The notes under the pieces are model-generated. The model made no database searches. It was not told where the DNA came from and was given only the letters and a program-made list of their open reading frames with translations. From the NCBI RefSeq assembly GCF_030518195.1, contig NZ_JAULSC010000016.1, forward strand, positions 1 to 64,000: a stretch of DNA of 64,000 bases. Reading direction: 5' to 3'. Within the stretch, counting starts at the first letter, position 1. Each line of letters opens with the position of its first letter. The translations under genes were made by a program, and so were the position numbers. This DNA is from Nocardioides cremeus (GTDB lineage: Bacteria; Actinomycetota; Actinomycetes; Propionibacteriales; Nocardioidaceae). This document shows positions 11,749 to 21,019 of this stretch, piece after piece.

Positions 11749-12393
11749 ATGGACCACCCGCCGCTGCGAGACGAGCCCACGACCTGGCCGGTGGCCGAGT
11801 CCGCCGACCTGCACCGCGACGGCTGGGTGGTGGCGCTGCGCGAGGACCGGATCCGTCGTCCGGGCCACCCCGACGAGGAGCCCTTCCGACGGGTGGTGCT
11901 CGAGCACCCCGGCGCGGCCGTGGTGCTCGCGGTCGACGAGCAGGAGCGCGTGCTGTGCCTGTGGCAGTACCGCCACGCCGCCGAGCACCGCTTCGTGGAG
12001 ATCCCCGCCGGGCTGATGGACGGCGACGACGAGGACCCGCTCGACGTCGCGCGCCGCGAGCTGGCCGAGGAGGCCGGGCTGGCCGCGGGGGAGTGGACGC
12101 ACCTGGTCTCGACGTACGCCTCGCCCGGCATCTCCGCCGAGCTGGCGCACATCTACCTGGCGCGCGACCTGAGCGACGTGGGCCGCGGCGACTTCGAGCC
12201 CCAGCACGAGGAGGCCGAGATGGAGGCCGCCTGGGTGCCCTTCGACGACCTGCGCGCCGGCGTGCTGGAGGGGCGGTTGTGTGACGCACCTCTCGTGATC
12301 GCGATACTGGTCGCGCACGCTCGCGGACTCGCGGGAGCCGCCCGGCACGACGGGGTGCCGGCGGGAGTGCAGGAAGAAGGTGCAGCCACGTGA
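11749..12393 (+). CDS. Nudix hydrolase, ADP-ribose pyrophosphatase type
   Basis: This 214-aa protein has the Nudix box centred on [17 protein letters not shown] (about residues 98-114), preceded by [12 protein letters not shown]. The Gly-to-Glu spacing is one residue longer than the textbook signature. The upstream [17 protein letters not shown] and downstream YASPGISAE are typical of ADP-ribose pyrophosphatases. It probably hydrolyses ADP-ribose or a related nucleoside diphosphate. Its stop overlaps the GTG of ald. Confidence 0.88.
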   Translation: MDHPPLRDEPTTWPVAESADLHRDGWVVALREDRIRRPGHPDEEPFRRVVLEHPGAAVVLAVDEQERVLCLWQYRHAAEHRFVEIPAGLMDGDDEDPLDVARRELAEEAGLAAGEWTHLVSTYASPGISAELAHIYLARDLSDVGRGDFEPQHEEAEMEAAWVPFDDLRAGVLEGRLCDAPLVIAILVAHARGLAGAARHDGVPAGVQEEGAAT

Positions 12394-13505
12394 AGGTCGG
12401 CGTCCCCAAGGAAGTCAAGAACCACGAGTACCGGGTGGCGATCACGCCCCTGGGGGTCAACGAGCTGGTCGCGGCCGGCCACCAGGTCGTCATCGAGGCC
12501 GGTGCCGGGCTGGGCTCGCAGGTCACCGACGAGGAGTACGTCGCCGCGGGCGCCGAGATGCTCCCCGACGCCGACGCGGTGTGGGGCAGCGCCGACATGA
12601 TCCTGAAGGTCAAGGAGCCCGTCGCCGAGGAGTACCACCGGATGCGCGAGGGGCAGGTCCTCTTCACCTACCTGCACCTGGCGGCCGACAAGGCGCTGAC
12701 CGAGGAGCTGCTCTCGCGCAAGGTCACCGCGATCGCCTACGAGACCGTGCAGCAGGACAACGGCGCGCTGCCGCTGCTCTACCCGATGTCGGAGGTCGCC
12801 GGCTGCCTGGCGCCCCAGGTCGGCGCCCACTCGCTGCTCAAGGCCCAGGGCGGGCGCGGCGTGCTGCTCGGCGGCGTCGGTGGCGTGGCCAACGCCAAGG
12901 TCGTCATCATCGGAGCCGGCGTCTCGGGCCAGAACGCCGCCAACATCGCGCTGGGCATGGGCGCCGACGTCACCCTGCTCGACACCGACCTCGAGAAGCT
13001 GCGGATGTCGTTCTGGCGCTACAACAACAAGGTGCACGGGCTGGCCTCCTCCAAGCTGGCCATCGAGCAGCACGTGACCGAGGCCGACATGGTCATCGGC
13101 GCGGTGCTGATCCCCGGCGCGGCCGCGCCCAAGCTGGTCAGCAACGAGCTGGTCTCGCGGATGAAGCCCGGCTCGGTGCTCGTCGACATCGCCGTCGACC
13201 AGGGCGGCTGCTTCGAGGACACCCGGGCCACCACCCACGCCGACCCGACGTTCATGGTCCACGACTCGGTCTTCTACTGCGTGGCCAACATGCCCGGCGC
13301 GGTGCCGACCACGTCGACGTACGCCCTGACCAACGCCACCATGCCGTACGCCGTCGCGCTGGCCGCCAAGGGCTGGCGACAGGCGCTGCGCGACGACCGG
13401 TGCCTGGCCAAGGGGCTCAACACCCACGACGGCCAGCTCACCAACGAGCCCGTCGGCGCGGCGACCGGCATCGAGTCCGTGACCCTGGAGCAGGTGCTCT
13501 CCTGA
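12390..13505 (+). CDS. ald: alanine dehydrogenase
   Basis: This 371-aa protein catalyses reversible NAD-dependent deamination of L-alanine to pyruvate. It shows [20 protein letters not shown], the catalytic Lys/His region ([28 protein letters not shown]), the Rossmann motif [24 protein letters not shown], and [23 protein letters not shown]. It is not normally in the pyrG-xerD cluster of mycobacteria, so its position is lineage specific. The GTG start overlaps the Nudix stop. Confidence 0.96.
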   Translation: MKVGVPKEVKNHEYRVAITPLGVNELVAAGHQVVIEAGAGLGSQVTDEEYVAAGAEMLPDADAVWGSADMILKVKEPVAEEYHRMREGQVLFTYLHLAADKALTEELLSRKVTAIAYETVQQDNGALPLLYPMSEVAGCLAPQVGAHSLLKAQGGRGVLLGGVGGVANAKVVIIGAGVSGQNAANIALGMGADVTLLDTDLEKLRMSFWRYNNKVHGLASSKLAIEQHVTEADMVIGAVLIPGAAAPKLVSNELVSRMKPGSVLVDIAVDQGGCFEDTRATTHADPTFMVHDSVFYCVANMPGAVPTTSTYALTNATMPYAVALAAKGWRQALRDDRCLAKGLNTHDGQLTNEPVGAATGIESVTLEQVLS

Positions 13506-13507
13506 GC

Positions 13508-14530
13508 GTGCCCGCCCTCGACGCGCCCACCGCGGCCGCCACCGACCAGCCGGCGGCCGCGGTGCGCACCTACCTCGACCACCTCTCGGTGGAGCGGGGC
13601 CTGGCGGCGAACACGCTCGCCTCCTACCGCCGCGACCTGCGCCGCTACCTGGCGCACCTCGCGGCGACGGGGGTCGAGCGGCTCGACGACGTCACCGAGG
13701 CCGGCGTGAGCACGTTTCTGGTGCACCTGCGCGAGGGCGACGCCGACCACCCGCCGCTGAGCGCGACCTCGGCGGCGCGCACCGTGGTGGCGGTGCGCGG
13801 CTTCCACCGCTTCGCCCTGGCCGACGGGCTGGCCGCCCACGACCCGGCCAGCGGGGTCAAGCCCCCGACGCCGGCCAAGCGGCTGCCCAAGGCGCTGCCG
13901 CTGGCCGACGTCGAGGCGATCCTCGAGGCGGCCGGAGCGCCGGGCACGTCGCTGGCGCTGCGCGACCGGGCGCTGCTCGAGCTGCTCTACGGCACGGGTG
14001 CCCGGATCTCCGAGGCGGTCGGCCTCGACGTCGACGACCTCGACCTGGCTCCGCACGAGGGGGACCCGCACGACGGGGGACAGCAGGAGGCAGCGGGCGA
14101 CGCCTTCGAGGGCACCGTCCTGCTGCGCGGCAAGGGCGGCAAGCAGCGCGTGGTGCCGGTCGGCTCCTACGCCATCGAGGCGGTGCGCGCCTACCTGGTG
14201 CGCGCGCGCCCCGAGCTGGCCGGTCTCGGCGGCCCCGCCGGCACCGGCGGTGCGCTCTTCCTCAACGCCCGCGGCGGCCGGCTCTCGCGCCAGTCGGCCT
14301 GGACCGTGCTGACCCGCGCGGCCGAGCGTGCCGGCGTCACCCGCGACGTCTCCCCGCACACGCTGCGCCACTCCTTCGCCACCCACCTGCTCGACGGCGG
14401 CGCCGACGTGCGCGTCGTCCAGGAGCTGCTGGGCCACGCGTCGGTGACCACCACCCAGGTCTACACCCTGGTGACCGTCGACAACCTGCGTGAGGTCTTC
14501 GCGACCGCGCACCCGAGAGCCCGAGGCTGA
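13508..14530 (+). CDS. xerD: tyrosine recombinase XerD
   Basis: This 340-aa site-specific recombinase should resolve chromosome dimers at dif with XerC. The SAM-like N-terminal domain is [26 protein letters not shown]. Catalytic residues are Arg in [13 protein letters not shown], Lys in LRGKGGKQR, His-x-x-Arg in [21 protein letters not shown], His in [10 protein letters not shown] and Tyr in VYTLVT. An acidic insertion of about 20 residues between DLDLAP and TVLLRGKG is longer than usual. The gene follows ald with a 2-bp gap and its TGA overlaps the helicase ATG. Confidence 0.94.
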   Translation: MPALDAPTAAATDQPAAAVRTYLDHLSVERGLAANTLASYRRDLRRYLAHLAATGVERLDDVTEAGVSTFLVHLREGDADHPPLSATSAARTVVAVRGFHRFALADGLAAHDPASGVKPPTPAKRLPKALPLADVEAILEAAGAPGTSLALRDRALLELLYGTGARISEAVGLDVDDLDLAPHEGDPHDGGQQEAAGDAFEGTVLLRGKGGKQRVVPVGSYAIEAVRAYLVRARPELAGLGGPAGTGGALFLNARGGRLSRQSAWTVLTRAAERAGVTRDVSPHTLRHSFATHLLDGGADVRVVQELLGHASVTTTQVYTLVTVDNLREVFATAHPRARG

Positions 14531-17193
14531 TGACCCAGCAGGACACCCGCCCGACCGACCACCTGCAGGGCTTCGACTGGCCGGGGGCCGGCTCCGACGC
14601 CGACGCGGTCTACGAGGCCGTGGCGGCGTACGCCGCGAGCAAGGGCCTCGACCTCTACCCGCACCAGGACGAGGCGGTGCTCGAGCTGCTGGCCGGCACC
14701 AACGTGGTGCTCGCGACCCCGACCGGCTCGGGCAAGTCGCTGGTGGCCCTGGCCGCCCACGCGACCGCGCTCGCCGACGACCGGGTGTCCTTCTACACCG
14801 CACCGATCAAAGCGCTGGTCAGCGAGAAGTTCTTCGACCTGTGCACGGTCTTCGGCGCCGACAACGTCGGGATGCTGACCGGTGACGCCGCGGTCAACGC
14901 CGACGCGCCGATCATCTGCTGCACCGCCGAGGTCCTGGCCAACCTGGCGCTGCGCGAGGGTCGCGCCACCGACGTCGGGCTGGTGGTGATGGACGAGTTC
15001 CACTACTACGGCGAGGCCGACCGCGGCTGGGCCTGGCAGGTGCCGCTGCTCGAGCTGCCCCAGGCCCAGTTCCTGCTGATGTCGGCCACGCTGGGCGACG
15101 TCAGCGCGCTGGCCACTGACCTGACGCGGCGCAACGGGCGCGAGACCGCGGTCGTCGACGACGCCGAGCGCCCGGTGCCGCTGTCGTTCACCTGGTCGCT
15201 CGACCCGCTGCCCGAGCGGCTCGAGGAGATCGTGACCACGGGCCAGGCGCCGGTCTACGTCGTGCACTTCACCCAGGCGGCGGCCGTCGAGCACGCCACC
15301 TCGCTGCTCAACGCCGGCTGGATCCCCAAGCCCGAGGGGATGACCGAGCGGCTGGCCGGCACCCGCTTCGGCGCCGGCTTCGGCAAGACCCTGGCCAAGC
15401 TGCTCAAGCGCGGCGTCGGCGTGCACCACGCCGGCATGCTCCCGCGCTACCGCCGCCTGGTCGAGCAGTTGGCCCAGGCCGGCGAGCTGTCGGTCATCTG
15501 CGGCACCGACACCCTGGGGGTCGGCATCAACGTGCCGATCCGCACCGTGCTCTTCACCGGCCTGGCGAAGTTCGACGGCACCCGCCAGCGGGTGCTGCGC
15601 ACCCGCGAGTTCCTGCAGATCGCCGGTCGCGCCGGCCGGGCCGGCTTCGACACCGCCGGCTACGTGGTGGTCCAGGCGCCCGAGCACACCATCGAGAACG
15701 AGAAGGCCAAGGCCAAGGCGGCGGCCAAGAACGCCACGATGAGCGCCGAGAAGCAGGCCAAGCGCAAGTCGAAGGCACAGCTGAGGAAGCCGCCCGAGGG
15801 CACCGTGGTGTGGACCGAGCAGACCTTCGACAAGCTCGTGGCCGGCGAGCCCGAGCCGCTAACCTCGCGGATGAAGGTCGACAACTCGATGCTCCTCAAC
15901 GTGGTCTCCCGCGAGGAGGACGCCTTCCCGGTGCTGCGCAGGCTGCTCACCGACAACCACGAGGACCCGCGCCAGCAGCGCCGGCTGGCGCGTCGCGCGC
16001 TGCGCCTGGCCCGCTCGCTCGTGGCCTCCGGGGTGCTGGTGCGCCTCGAGGAGCCCGACGAGCACGGGCGCCGCTACCGGCTCACCCACGACCTGCCGCC
16101 CGACTTCGCGCTCAACCAGCCGCTGGCCCACTTCGCGCTCGAGGCGTTCGACGTGCTCACCCCCGCCGAGGAGTCCGGCGACCCGCTCACCCATGCCCTC
16201 GACGTCGTCTCGGTCGTCGAGTCGGTCCTCGACTCGCCGCGCCAGGTGCTGATGGCCCAGCAGTGGGCCGCGCGGGGGGAGGCCGTCAACGAGATGAAGG
16301 CCGACGGCATCGATTACGAGGAGCGGATGGCGCTGCTCGAGGAGATCACCTGGCCGCAGCCGCTCGCCGAGCTGCTCGGGGCGGCGTACGAGGTCTACCG
16401 CGGGGCGCACCCGTGGCTGCCCGAGGACGCCCTGGACCCCAAGTCGGTGGTGCGGCAGATGTACGAGCAGGGGATGAGCTTCACCGACCTGGTCGGGCGC
16501 TACCAGCTCGCGCGCTCCGAGGGCCTGGTGCTGCGCTACCTCACCGACGCCTACCGCACGCTGCGCCAGAGCGTGCCCGAGCAGCACCGCTCCGAGGAGC
16601 TGGAGGGGCTCGTGGAGTGGCTGGGCGAGACGGTGCGCCAGACCGACTCCTCGCTGCTCGACGAGTGGGAGGCCCTCACCGACCCGGCCGCCGCGCTGGC
16701 GCGCCTGGGCGACGAGCTGACCCACCACGCGCCGCCGCCGCCCCCGCGGCCGCTGTCGCAGCAGGGTCGTCCCTTCGACGTGATGGTGCGCAACGCGATG
16801 TTCCGCCGCGTCGAGCTCGTCGCCCGCGACGACCTCGACGGCCTGATGGCCCTGGAGCGTGCCGCCGCCGACCGCACCGAGCCCGCCCGCGAGGTGGTGA
16901 TGGGCCGCTCGGCCTGGGACGCGGCGATCGAGGACTACTACGCCGAGCACGACAGCGTCGACCTCGGTCCCGACGCGCGGGGGCCGCGCCTGCTGGTCAC
17001 CACCGCCACCACCGGCGTGCCGCCCGGCCTCGACGGCGACGCGCAGCCGGCCCGGCTCCTCGAGGTCCGCCAGACGGTGCACGACCCCGCGGGCCACCAC
17101 GACTGGGTGGTCGACGCGGTGGTCGACCTCGACGCCACCGACGAGCTGGGCGAGCTGGTGATGCCGACCGTGGCCTTCCACCGGCTCGGCTGA
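14530..17193 (+). CDS. DEAD/DEAH box RNA helicase, Ski2-like, DUF3516 type
   Basis: This 887-aa superfamily 2 helicase has motif I ATPTGSGKSLVALA, motif II VMDEFHYYGE (DEFH variant), motif III LLMSATLGD and motif VI QIAGRAGRAGF. A Lys/Ala-rich linker (about residues 390-420) precedes a long C-terminal region, the DUF3516 domain of actinobacterial members. Ski2-like enzymes unwind RNA during processing and decay, but the substrate here is unknown. Its start codon overlaps the xerD stop, which links expression without implying a shared pathway. Confidence 0.88.
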   Translation: MTQQDTRPTDHLQGFDWPGAGSDADAVYEAVAAYAASKGLDLYPHQDEAVLELLAGTNVVLATPTGSGKSLVALAAHATALADDRVSFYTAPIKALVSEKFFDLCTVFGADNVGMLTGDAAVNADAPIICCTAEVLANLALREGRATDVGLVVMDEFHYYGEADRGWAWQVPLLELPQAQFLLMSATLGDVSALATDLTRRNGRETAVVDDAERPVPLSFTWSLDPLPERLEEIVTTGQAPVYVVHFTQAAAVEHATSLLNAGWIPKPEGMTERLAGTRFGAGFGKTLAKLLKRGVGVHHAGMLPRYRRLVEQLAQAGELSVICGTDTLGVGINVPIRTVLFTGLAKFDGTRQRVLRTREFLQIAGRAGRAGFDTAGYVVVQAPEHTIENEKAKAKAAAKNATMSAEKQAKRKSKAQLRKPPEGTVVWTEQTFDKLVAGEPEPLTSRMKVDNSMLLNVVSREEDAFPVLRRLLTDNHEDPRQQRRLARRALRLARSLVASGVLVRLEEPDEHGRRYRLTHDLPPDFALNQPLAHFALEAFDVLTPAEESGDPLTHALDVVSVVESVLDSPRQVLMAQQWAARGEAVNEMKADGIDYEERMALLEEITWPQPLAELLGAAYEVYRGAHPWLPEDALDPKSVVRQMYEQGMSFTDLVGRYQLARSEGLVLRYLTDAYRTLRQSVPEQHRSEELEGLVEWLGETVRQTDSSLLDEWEALTDPAAALARLGDELTHHAPPPPPRPLSQQGRPFDVMVRNAMFRRVELVARDDLDGLMALERAAADRTEPAREVVMGRSAWDAAIEDYYAEHDSVDLGPDARGPRLLVTTATTGVPPGLDGDAQPARLLEVRQTVHDPAGHHDWVVDAVVDLDATDELGELVMPTVAFHRLG

Positions 17194-17202
17194 GGGGGCC
17201 GC

Positions 17203-17580
17203 GTGAGCCGCCTGATCAGGCCGCCCAGCTCGGTCCTGCTCCTGGTGGGGCGCGAGGACTTCACCCCGCCGACCTCCTTCGGCGGGGCGCCCTGCGTGGC
17301 GACCCCCGACTGCCTCGCGGTCGCGGTGCGCGACGTCGACGACGGCCCGACCCTGGCCGAGCTCACCGACGATCCGCGGGCCACGGGCCTGCAGGACCTG
17401 ATGACGCTCGGTGACGTCGAGCTCGAGTCGGAGGGGCTGCTGGTGCTGCGCGACGTCTACAGCCGCGAGTACGGCACGGTCGGGGTCGAGGTCGGCTCCG
17501 TCCGGGTGCGCGTGCTGGCCGACGACGACTTCGAGCCCGGCCACGTGGTGTTCCTGGTCGGCGCGACGCCACAGGGGTGA
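17203..17580 (+). CDS. conserved hypothetical protein
   Basis: This 125-aa soluble acidic protein starts at a GTG 9 bp after the helicase stop, with GAGGGGGCC before it. It contains SSVLLLVGREDFTPP and a repeated beta-strand pattern (VRVRVLADDDFEPGHVVFLVG). I recognise no family. Confidence 0.7.
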   Translation: MSRLIRPPSSVLLLVGREDFTPPTSFGGAPCVATPDCLAVAVRDVDDGPTLAELTDDPRATGLQDLMTLGDVELESEGLLVLRDVYSREYGTVGVEVGSVRVRVLADDDFEPGHVVFLVGATPQG

Positions 17581-17592
17581 GCGGCCCCGACC

Positions 17593-17598
17593 TAGCAT
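17593..17598 (+). promoter_or_regulatory. -10 element TAGCAT of the acetyltransferase gene
   Basis: TAGCAT ends seven bases before the ATG at 17606. This spacing recurs across the window. Confidence 0.5.
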
Positions 17599-17605
17599 CG
17601 GGCGC

Positions 17606-17899
17606 ATGAGCGACGTCACCGTGACCGACCAGTCCGAGCAGCAGCGCTACGTGGCCCACGTCGACGGCGTCGAGGCCGGGGCGGCGCAGTACGAGCTCGC
17701 CGAGGACCCGGCCCGCATCGTCTTCACCCACACGGCGGTCGGCGACGATTTCGAGGGCGAGGGGGTCGGCTCCGCGCTGGCGCGCACCGCCCTCGACGAC
17801 GTGCGCGCGGCGGGGGAGCGCAGCGTCGTGGCCCGGTGCTCCTTCATCGCCGGCTGGATCGACAAGCACCCCGACTACCAGGACCTGCTGGCCGGCTGA
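17606..17899 (+). CDS. GNAT family N-acetyltransferase (YjdJ type)
   Basis: This 97-aa protein is of the short GNAT type. YVAHVDGVEAGAAQYELAE is followed by the acetyl-CoA pyrophosphate loop DFEGEGVGSALARTALDDVRA and by VVARCSFIAGWIDKHPDYQDLL. The small size and the CSFIAGWI..HPDY ending are typical of the YjdJ family. The acceptor substrate is unknown. Confidence 0.85.
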   Translation: MSDVTVTDQSEQQRYVAHVDGVEAGAAQYELAEDPARIVFTHTAVGDDFEGEGVGSALARTALDDVRAAGERSVVARCSFIAGWIDKHPDYQDLLAG

Positions 17900-18127
17900 C
17901 GCCGCGAGATTCATCCACAGATTTCTCCACAGGTGGGGGATCACCTGTGCAGCCCCACCGGGGGCTCCTGCACAGATCGCGGCACCGGACCGGACCTCGA
18001 CGGCGAACCTCGCCAGATGCTTGTGGGCGGCCCGGCCCGGTCCTAGGCTCGCCCGCAACCCGGGCCCGGCCGACCGGGTCGACAAGTCGTCGTGCCGTCG
18101 TGGACGGGGCCGGTGGAGGAGCAGCAG
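17900..18127. promoter_or_regulatory. 228-bp intergenic region with nested palindromes upstream of parA
   Basis: No gene is seen here. Two DnaA-box-like 9-mers lie at 17911-17919 (TCATCCACA) and 17923-17931 (TTCTCCACA). A perfect inverted repeat CACAGGTG / CACCTGTG is at 17928-17949, and a second overlapping hairpin (CTGTGCAG with CTGCACAG, plus an inner CCCC/GGGG) covers about 17945-17976. No T run follows. It is probably the regulatory region of the parA-scpAB operon. Confidence 0.45.
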
Positions 18128-19147
18128 ATGAGCGATGGTGGGATGTCCCCGGGGACCGGAGCAGGTCACGCCGGCGCCAGCGCACCCGAGGTGCCACCAC
18201 TGGTCCGGGCCCCTGCCCAGCCGTCCGCCCCCGATCTCGGAGACGATCTGTCCGTGAGCGACCCCCTGCCCTTCGAGCGCCCGGCGCGCCGTGACGCCGG
18301 CACCCCGGCCCTCGGCCCCACCGGCCGGCCGATGCCGGACTTCCCCGAGCCCGGCCCCGTCGCCGAGCACGGCAAGGCCCGGGTCGTGGCGATGTGCAAC
18401 CAGAAGGGCGGCGTCGGCAAGACGACCACCACCATCAACCTGGGCGCGTCGCTGGCCGAGTACGGCCGCAAGGTGCTGCTGGTCGACTTCGACCCGCAGG
18501 GCTCGCTGTCGGTCGGTCTCGGCCTCAACCCGCACGAGATGGACCTGTCGGTCTACAACCTGCTGATGGAGCGCGACGTCACCCTCGACGACGTCGTCGT
18601 GCCCTCCGGCGTGCCCGGCATGGACCTGCTGCCCTCCAACATCGACCTCTCGGCCGCCGAGGTGCAGCTGGTCCACGAGGTCGCCCGCGAGCAGACCCTG
18701 CAGCGCGTGCTCGCCCCGGCGCTCGACCAGTACGACGTCGTGCTCATCGACTGCCAGCCCTCGCTGGGCCTGCTCACCGTCAACGCGCTGACCGCCTCCC
18801 ACGGCGTGGTCGTGCCCCTGGAGTGCGAGTACTTCGCGCTGCGCGGAGTGGCGCTGCTCAAGACGACCATCGACAAGGTCCGTGAGCGGCTCAACCCGGG
18901 CCTCGAGATCGACGGTGTGCTCGGCACCATGTTCGACGGTCGCACCCTGCACTCGCGCGAGGTCATGGACCGCCTGGTGCAGGCCTGGGGCGACAAGGTC
19001 TTCCACACCGTCATCCGCCGGACCGTGAAGTTCTCCGACTCCACCGTCGCCGGCGAGCCGATCACCAGCTACGCCTCGTCCTCCGCGGGCGCGGAGTCCT
19101 ACCGGCAGCTGTCGCGGGAGGTGCTGGCCCGTTGGCTCGACGGGTGA
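18128..19147 (+). CDS. ParA family ATPase (Rv1708-like)
   Basis: This 339-aa Walker-type ATPase has an unstructured Pro/Ala-rich N-terminus (about 75 residues) followed by the deviant Walker A VVAMCNQKGGVGKTTTTINLG, the A' motif VLLVDFDPQGSLSVGLG and the Walker B DVVLIDCQPSLGLLTVNAL. It resembles the ParA-like protein that precedes scpA in mycobacteria, not the oriC-linked parA. No parB accompanies it. It probably helps chromosome organisation with ScpAB. I chose the ATG at 18128 for the GAGGAG sequence upstream. Confidence 0.9.
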   Translation: MSDGGMSPGTGAGHAGASAPEVPPLVRAPAQPSAPDLGDDLSVSDPLPFERPARRDAGTPALGPTGRPMPDFPEPGPVAEHGKARVVAMCNQKGGVGKTTTTINLGASLAEYGRKVLLVDFDPQGSLSVGLGLNPHEMDLSVYNLLMERDVTLDDVVVPSGVPGMDLLPSNIDLSAAEVQLVHEVAREQTLQRVLAPALDQYDVVLIDCQPSLGLLTVNALTASHGVVVPLECEYFALRGVALLKTTIDKVRERLNPGLEIDGVLGTMFDGRTLHSREVMDRLVQAWGDKVFHTVIRRTVKFSDSTVAGEPITSYASSSAGAESYRQLSREVLARWLDG

Positions 19148-19467
19148 GCATGCCGGCCGCCGACGACCTGTTCCGCCCCACGGCCCCGAAGCAGGCCGAG
19201 CGGCGGGAGGAGCCGCAGCCCGAGCAGGCCAAGCCTGCCCGGCGGTCCCGCCCTAGCGGGCGGGTGCGCCACGACGAGAAGATGACGGTCTACATCACCT
19301 CCGAGGAGCTGCTGGCCGTCGAGCAGGCGCGCCTGGCGCTGCGCAGCGCGCACGGCCTGGCCGTCGACCGCGGCCGGCTGGTGCGTGAGGCGCTGGCCAT
19401 GACGCTGGCCGACTTCGATGCCCATGGCGAGGACAGTGCGCTGGTGCGCCGCCTCGCCGAGGAGTGA
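19144..19467 (+). CDS. conserved small protein between parA and scpA
   Basis: This 107-aa protein has a basic, disordered N-terminus and a C-terminal KMTVYITSEELLAVEQARLALRSAHGLAVDRGRLVREAL that resembles a ribbon-helix-helix fold. It may bind DNA. It overlaps the parA stop (GTGA) and is itself overlapped by scpA, so it is part of the chromosome-segregation operon. Confidence 0.75.
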   Translation: MSMPAADDLFRPTAPKQAERREEPQPEQAKPARRSRPSGRVRHDEKMTVYITSEELLAVEQARLALRSAHGLAVDRGRLVREALAMTLADFDAHGEDSALVRRLAEE

Positions 19468-20390
19468 GCGGCACCATGAGCACCGGGGTGAGCACCGGGG
19501 TGGGCGCCGTCGAGACCGACGGTGACGCCGCGAGCCCCGCGTTCGCCGTGCACCTCGAGAACTTCGAGGGCCCCTTCGACCTGCTGCTCAACCTGATCGC
19601 CAAGCACAAGCTCGACATCACCGAGGTGTCGCTCTCGAAGGTCACCGACGAGTTCATCGCCCACGTCAAGGCGCTGCGCACTGCGCCGGCCACGGCGTCG
19701 TCGACCGGGCGCGACGCCGCCCTCGACCTGGAGCAGACCACGTCGTTCCTGCTGGTCGCCTCCACCCTGCTCGACCTCAAGGCGGCCCGGCTTCTGCCGC
19801 AGGGCGACGTCGAGGACGAGGAGGACCTGGCCCTGCTCGAGGCCCGTGACCTGCTCTTCGCCCGCCTGATCCAGTACCGCGCCTACAAGCTGGTCGCCGG
19901 CGTCGTCGAGCGCCGGCTGCTCGACGAGGCGCGCCGCTACCCCCGCGCCGTCGGCCTCGAGGACCGCTTCGCCGCGCTGCTGCCCGAGGTCCTCATCGGG
20001 ATCGGCCTCGAGCAGTTCGCGGCGCTGGCCGCGAAGGCGATGGCGCCCAAGCCGGTCGTCGAGGTCTCGCTGCAGCACATCCACGCCGCCCGGGTCTCGG
20101 TGCGCGAGCAGGCCGCGATCGTGGTCGAGCGGCTGCGTCGCGCCGGCACCACCACCTTCGCCGCGCTGTGCCGCGACTCCCCGGACACCCTGACCACCGT
20201 GGCCCGCTTCCTCTCGCTGCTCGAGCTCTTCCGCGAGGGCGTCGTGGTCTTCGACCAGGTGACACCGCTGGGCGTGCTCACGCTGCGCTGGACCGGCGAC
20301 GACGACGTCGACGCCGACACCCTGGTCACCGACGAGTTCGAGGGCGCCCCGCCCGCTCCCACCGACACCCCCGAGGAGGGCCTCGCGTGA
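19464..20390 (+). CDS. scpA: segregation and condensation protein A
   Basis: This 308-aa kleisin bridges the Smc heads. FAVHLENFEGPFDLLLNLIAKHKLDITEVSLSKVTDEF is the N-terminal Smc-binding domain, and the C-terminal winged-helix region contains FLSLLELFREGVVVFDQ. Length is normal apart from Ala/Thr-rich loops. It overlaps both neighbours and acts with ScpB. Confidence 0.95.
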   Translation: MSGTMSTGVSTGVGAVETDGDAASPAFAVHLENFEGPFDLLLNLIAKHKLDITEVSLSKVTDEFIAHVKALRTAPATASSTGRDAALDLEQTTSFLLVASTLLDLKAARLLPQGDVEDEEDLALLEARDLLFARLIQYRAYKLVAGVVERRLLDEARRYPRAVGLEDRFAALLPEVLIGIGLEQFAALAAKAMAPKPVVEVSLQHIHAARVSVREQAAIVVERLRRAGTTTFAALCRDSPDTLTTVARFLSLLELFREGVVVFDQVTPLGVLTLRWTGDDDVDADTLVTDEFEGAPPAPTDTPEEGLA

Positions 20391-21019
20391 GCGACCCCCT
20401 GATCGAGACCCCCCAGCCGCTGGCACTGCGCCCCGCGCTGGAGGCGGTGCTGATGGTCGCCGACCAGCCGCTCGACACCGTCACCCTGGCCACGGCCGTG
20501 GGGCACCCCGTCGAGGACGTCGTCGGCGCCCTGCAGACGCTCGCCGAGCAGTACGACGAGCAGGACCGCGGCTTCGAGCTGCGCCACGTGGCCGGCGGCT
20601 GGCGCTACTACACCCGCGAGGCATACGCCCCCGCGGTGGAGCGCTTCGTGCTCGAGGGCCAGCAGGCCCGGCTGACCCAAGCCGCGCTCGAGACGCTCGC
20701 GGTGGTGGCCTACCAGCAGCCGGTCTCCCGGGCCCGGGTCTCGGCGGTGCGTGGCGTCAACGTCGACGGCGTCATGCGCACCCTCCTGACGCGTGGCCTG
20801 GTCGAGGAGGTCGGTCAGGACGCCGGCACCGGGGCCCACCTCTACCGCACCACCGGCTACTTCCTCGAGCGGATCGGGATCAGCTCGCTCGACGAGCTTC
20901 CCGAGCTGGCGCCGTACCTGCCCGAGATGGCCGACCTCGAGGACGAGCTCGAGCGCGTGGGAGGGTTCACCGCAGCGCCCGACGACCACGTCGCCGCCCC
21001 GACCGAGGAGACCCCGTGA
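20387..21019 (+). CDS. scpB: segregation and condensation protein B
   Basis: This 210-aa protein has two winged-helix domains: RPALEAVLMVADQPLD...GFELRHVAGGWRYYTR, then LTQAALETLAVVAYQQPVSRARVSAVRGVNVDGVMRTLL. As a dimer it binds ScpA and completes condensin. A GTG start overlaps scpA, and its stop overlaps rluB. Confidence 0.95.
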   Translation: MSDPLIETPQPLALRPALEAVLMVADQPLDTVTLATAVGHPVEDVVGALQTLAEQYDEQDRGFELRHVAGGWRYYTREAYAPAVERFVLEGQQARLTQAALETLAVVAYQQPVSRARVSAVRGVNVDGVMRTLLTRGLVEEVGQDAGTGAHLYRTTGYFLERIGISSLDELPELAPYLPEMADLEDELERVGGFTAAPDDHVAAPTEETP

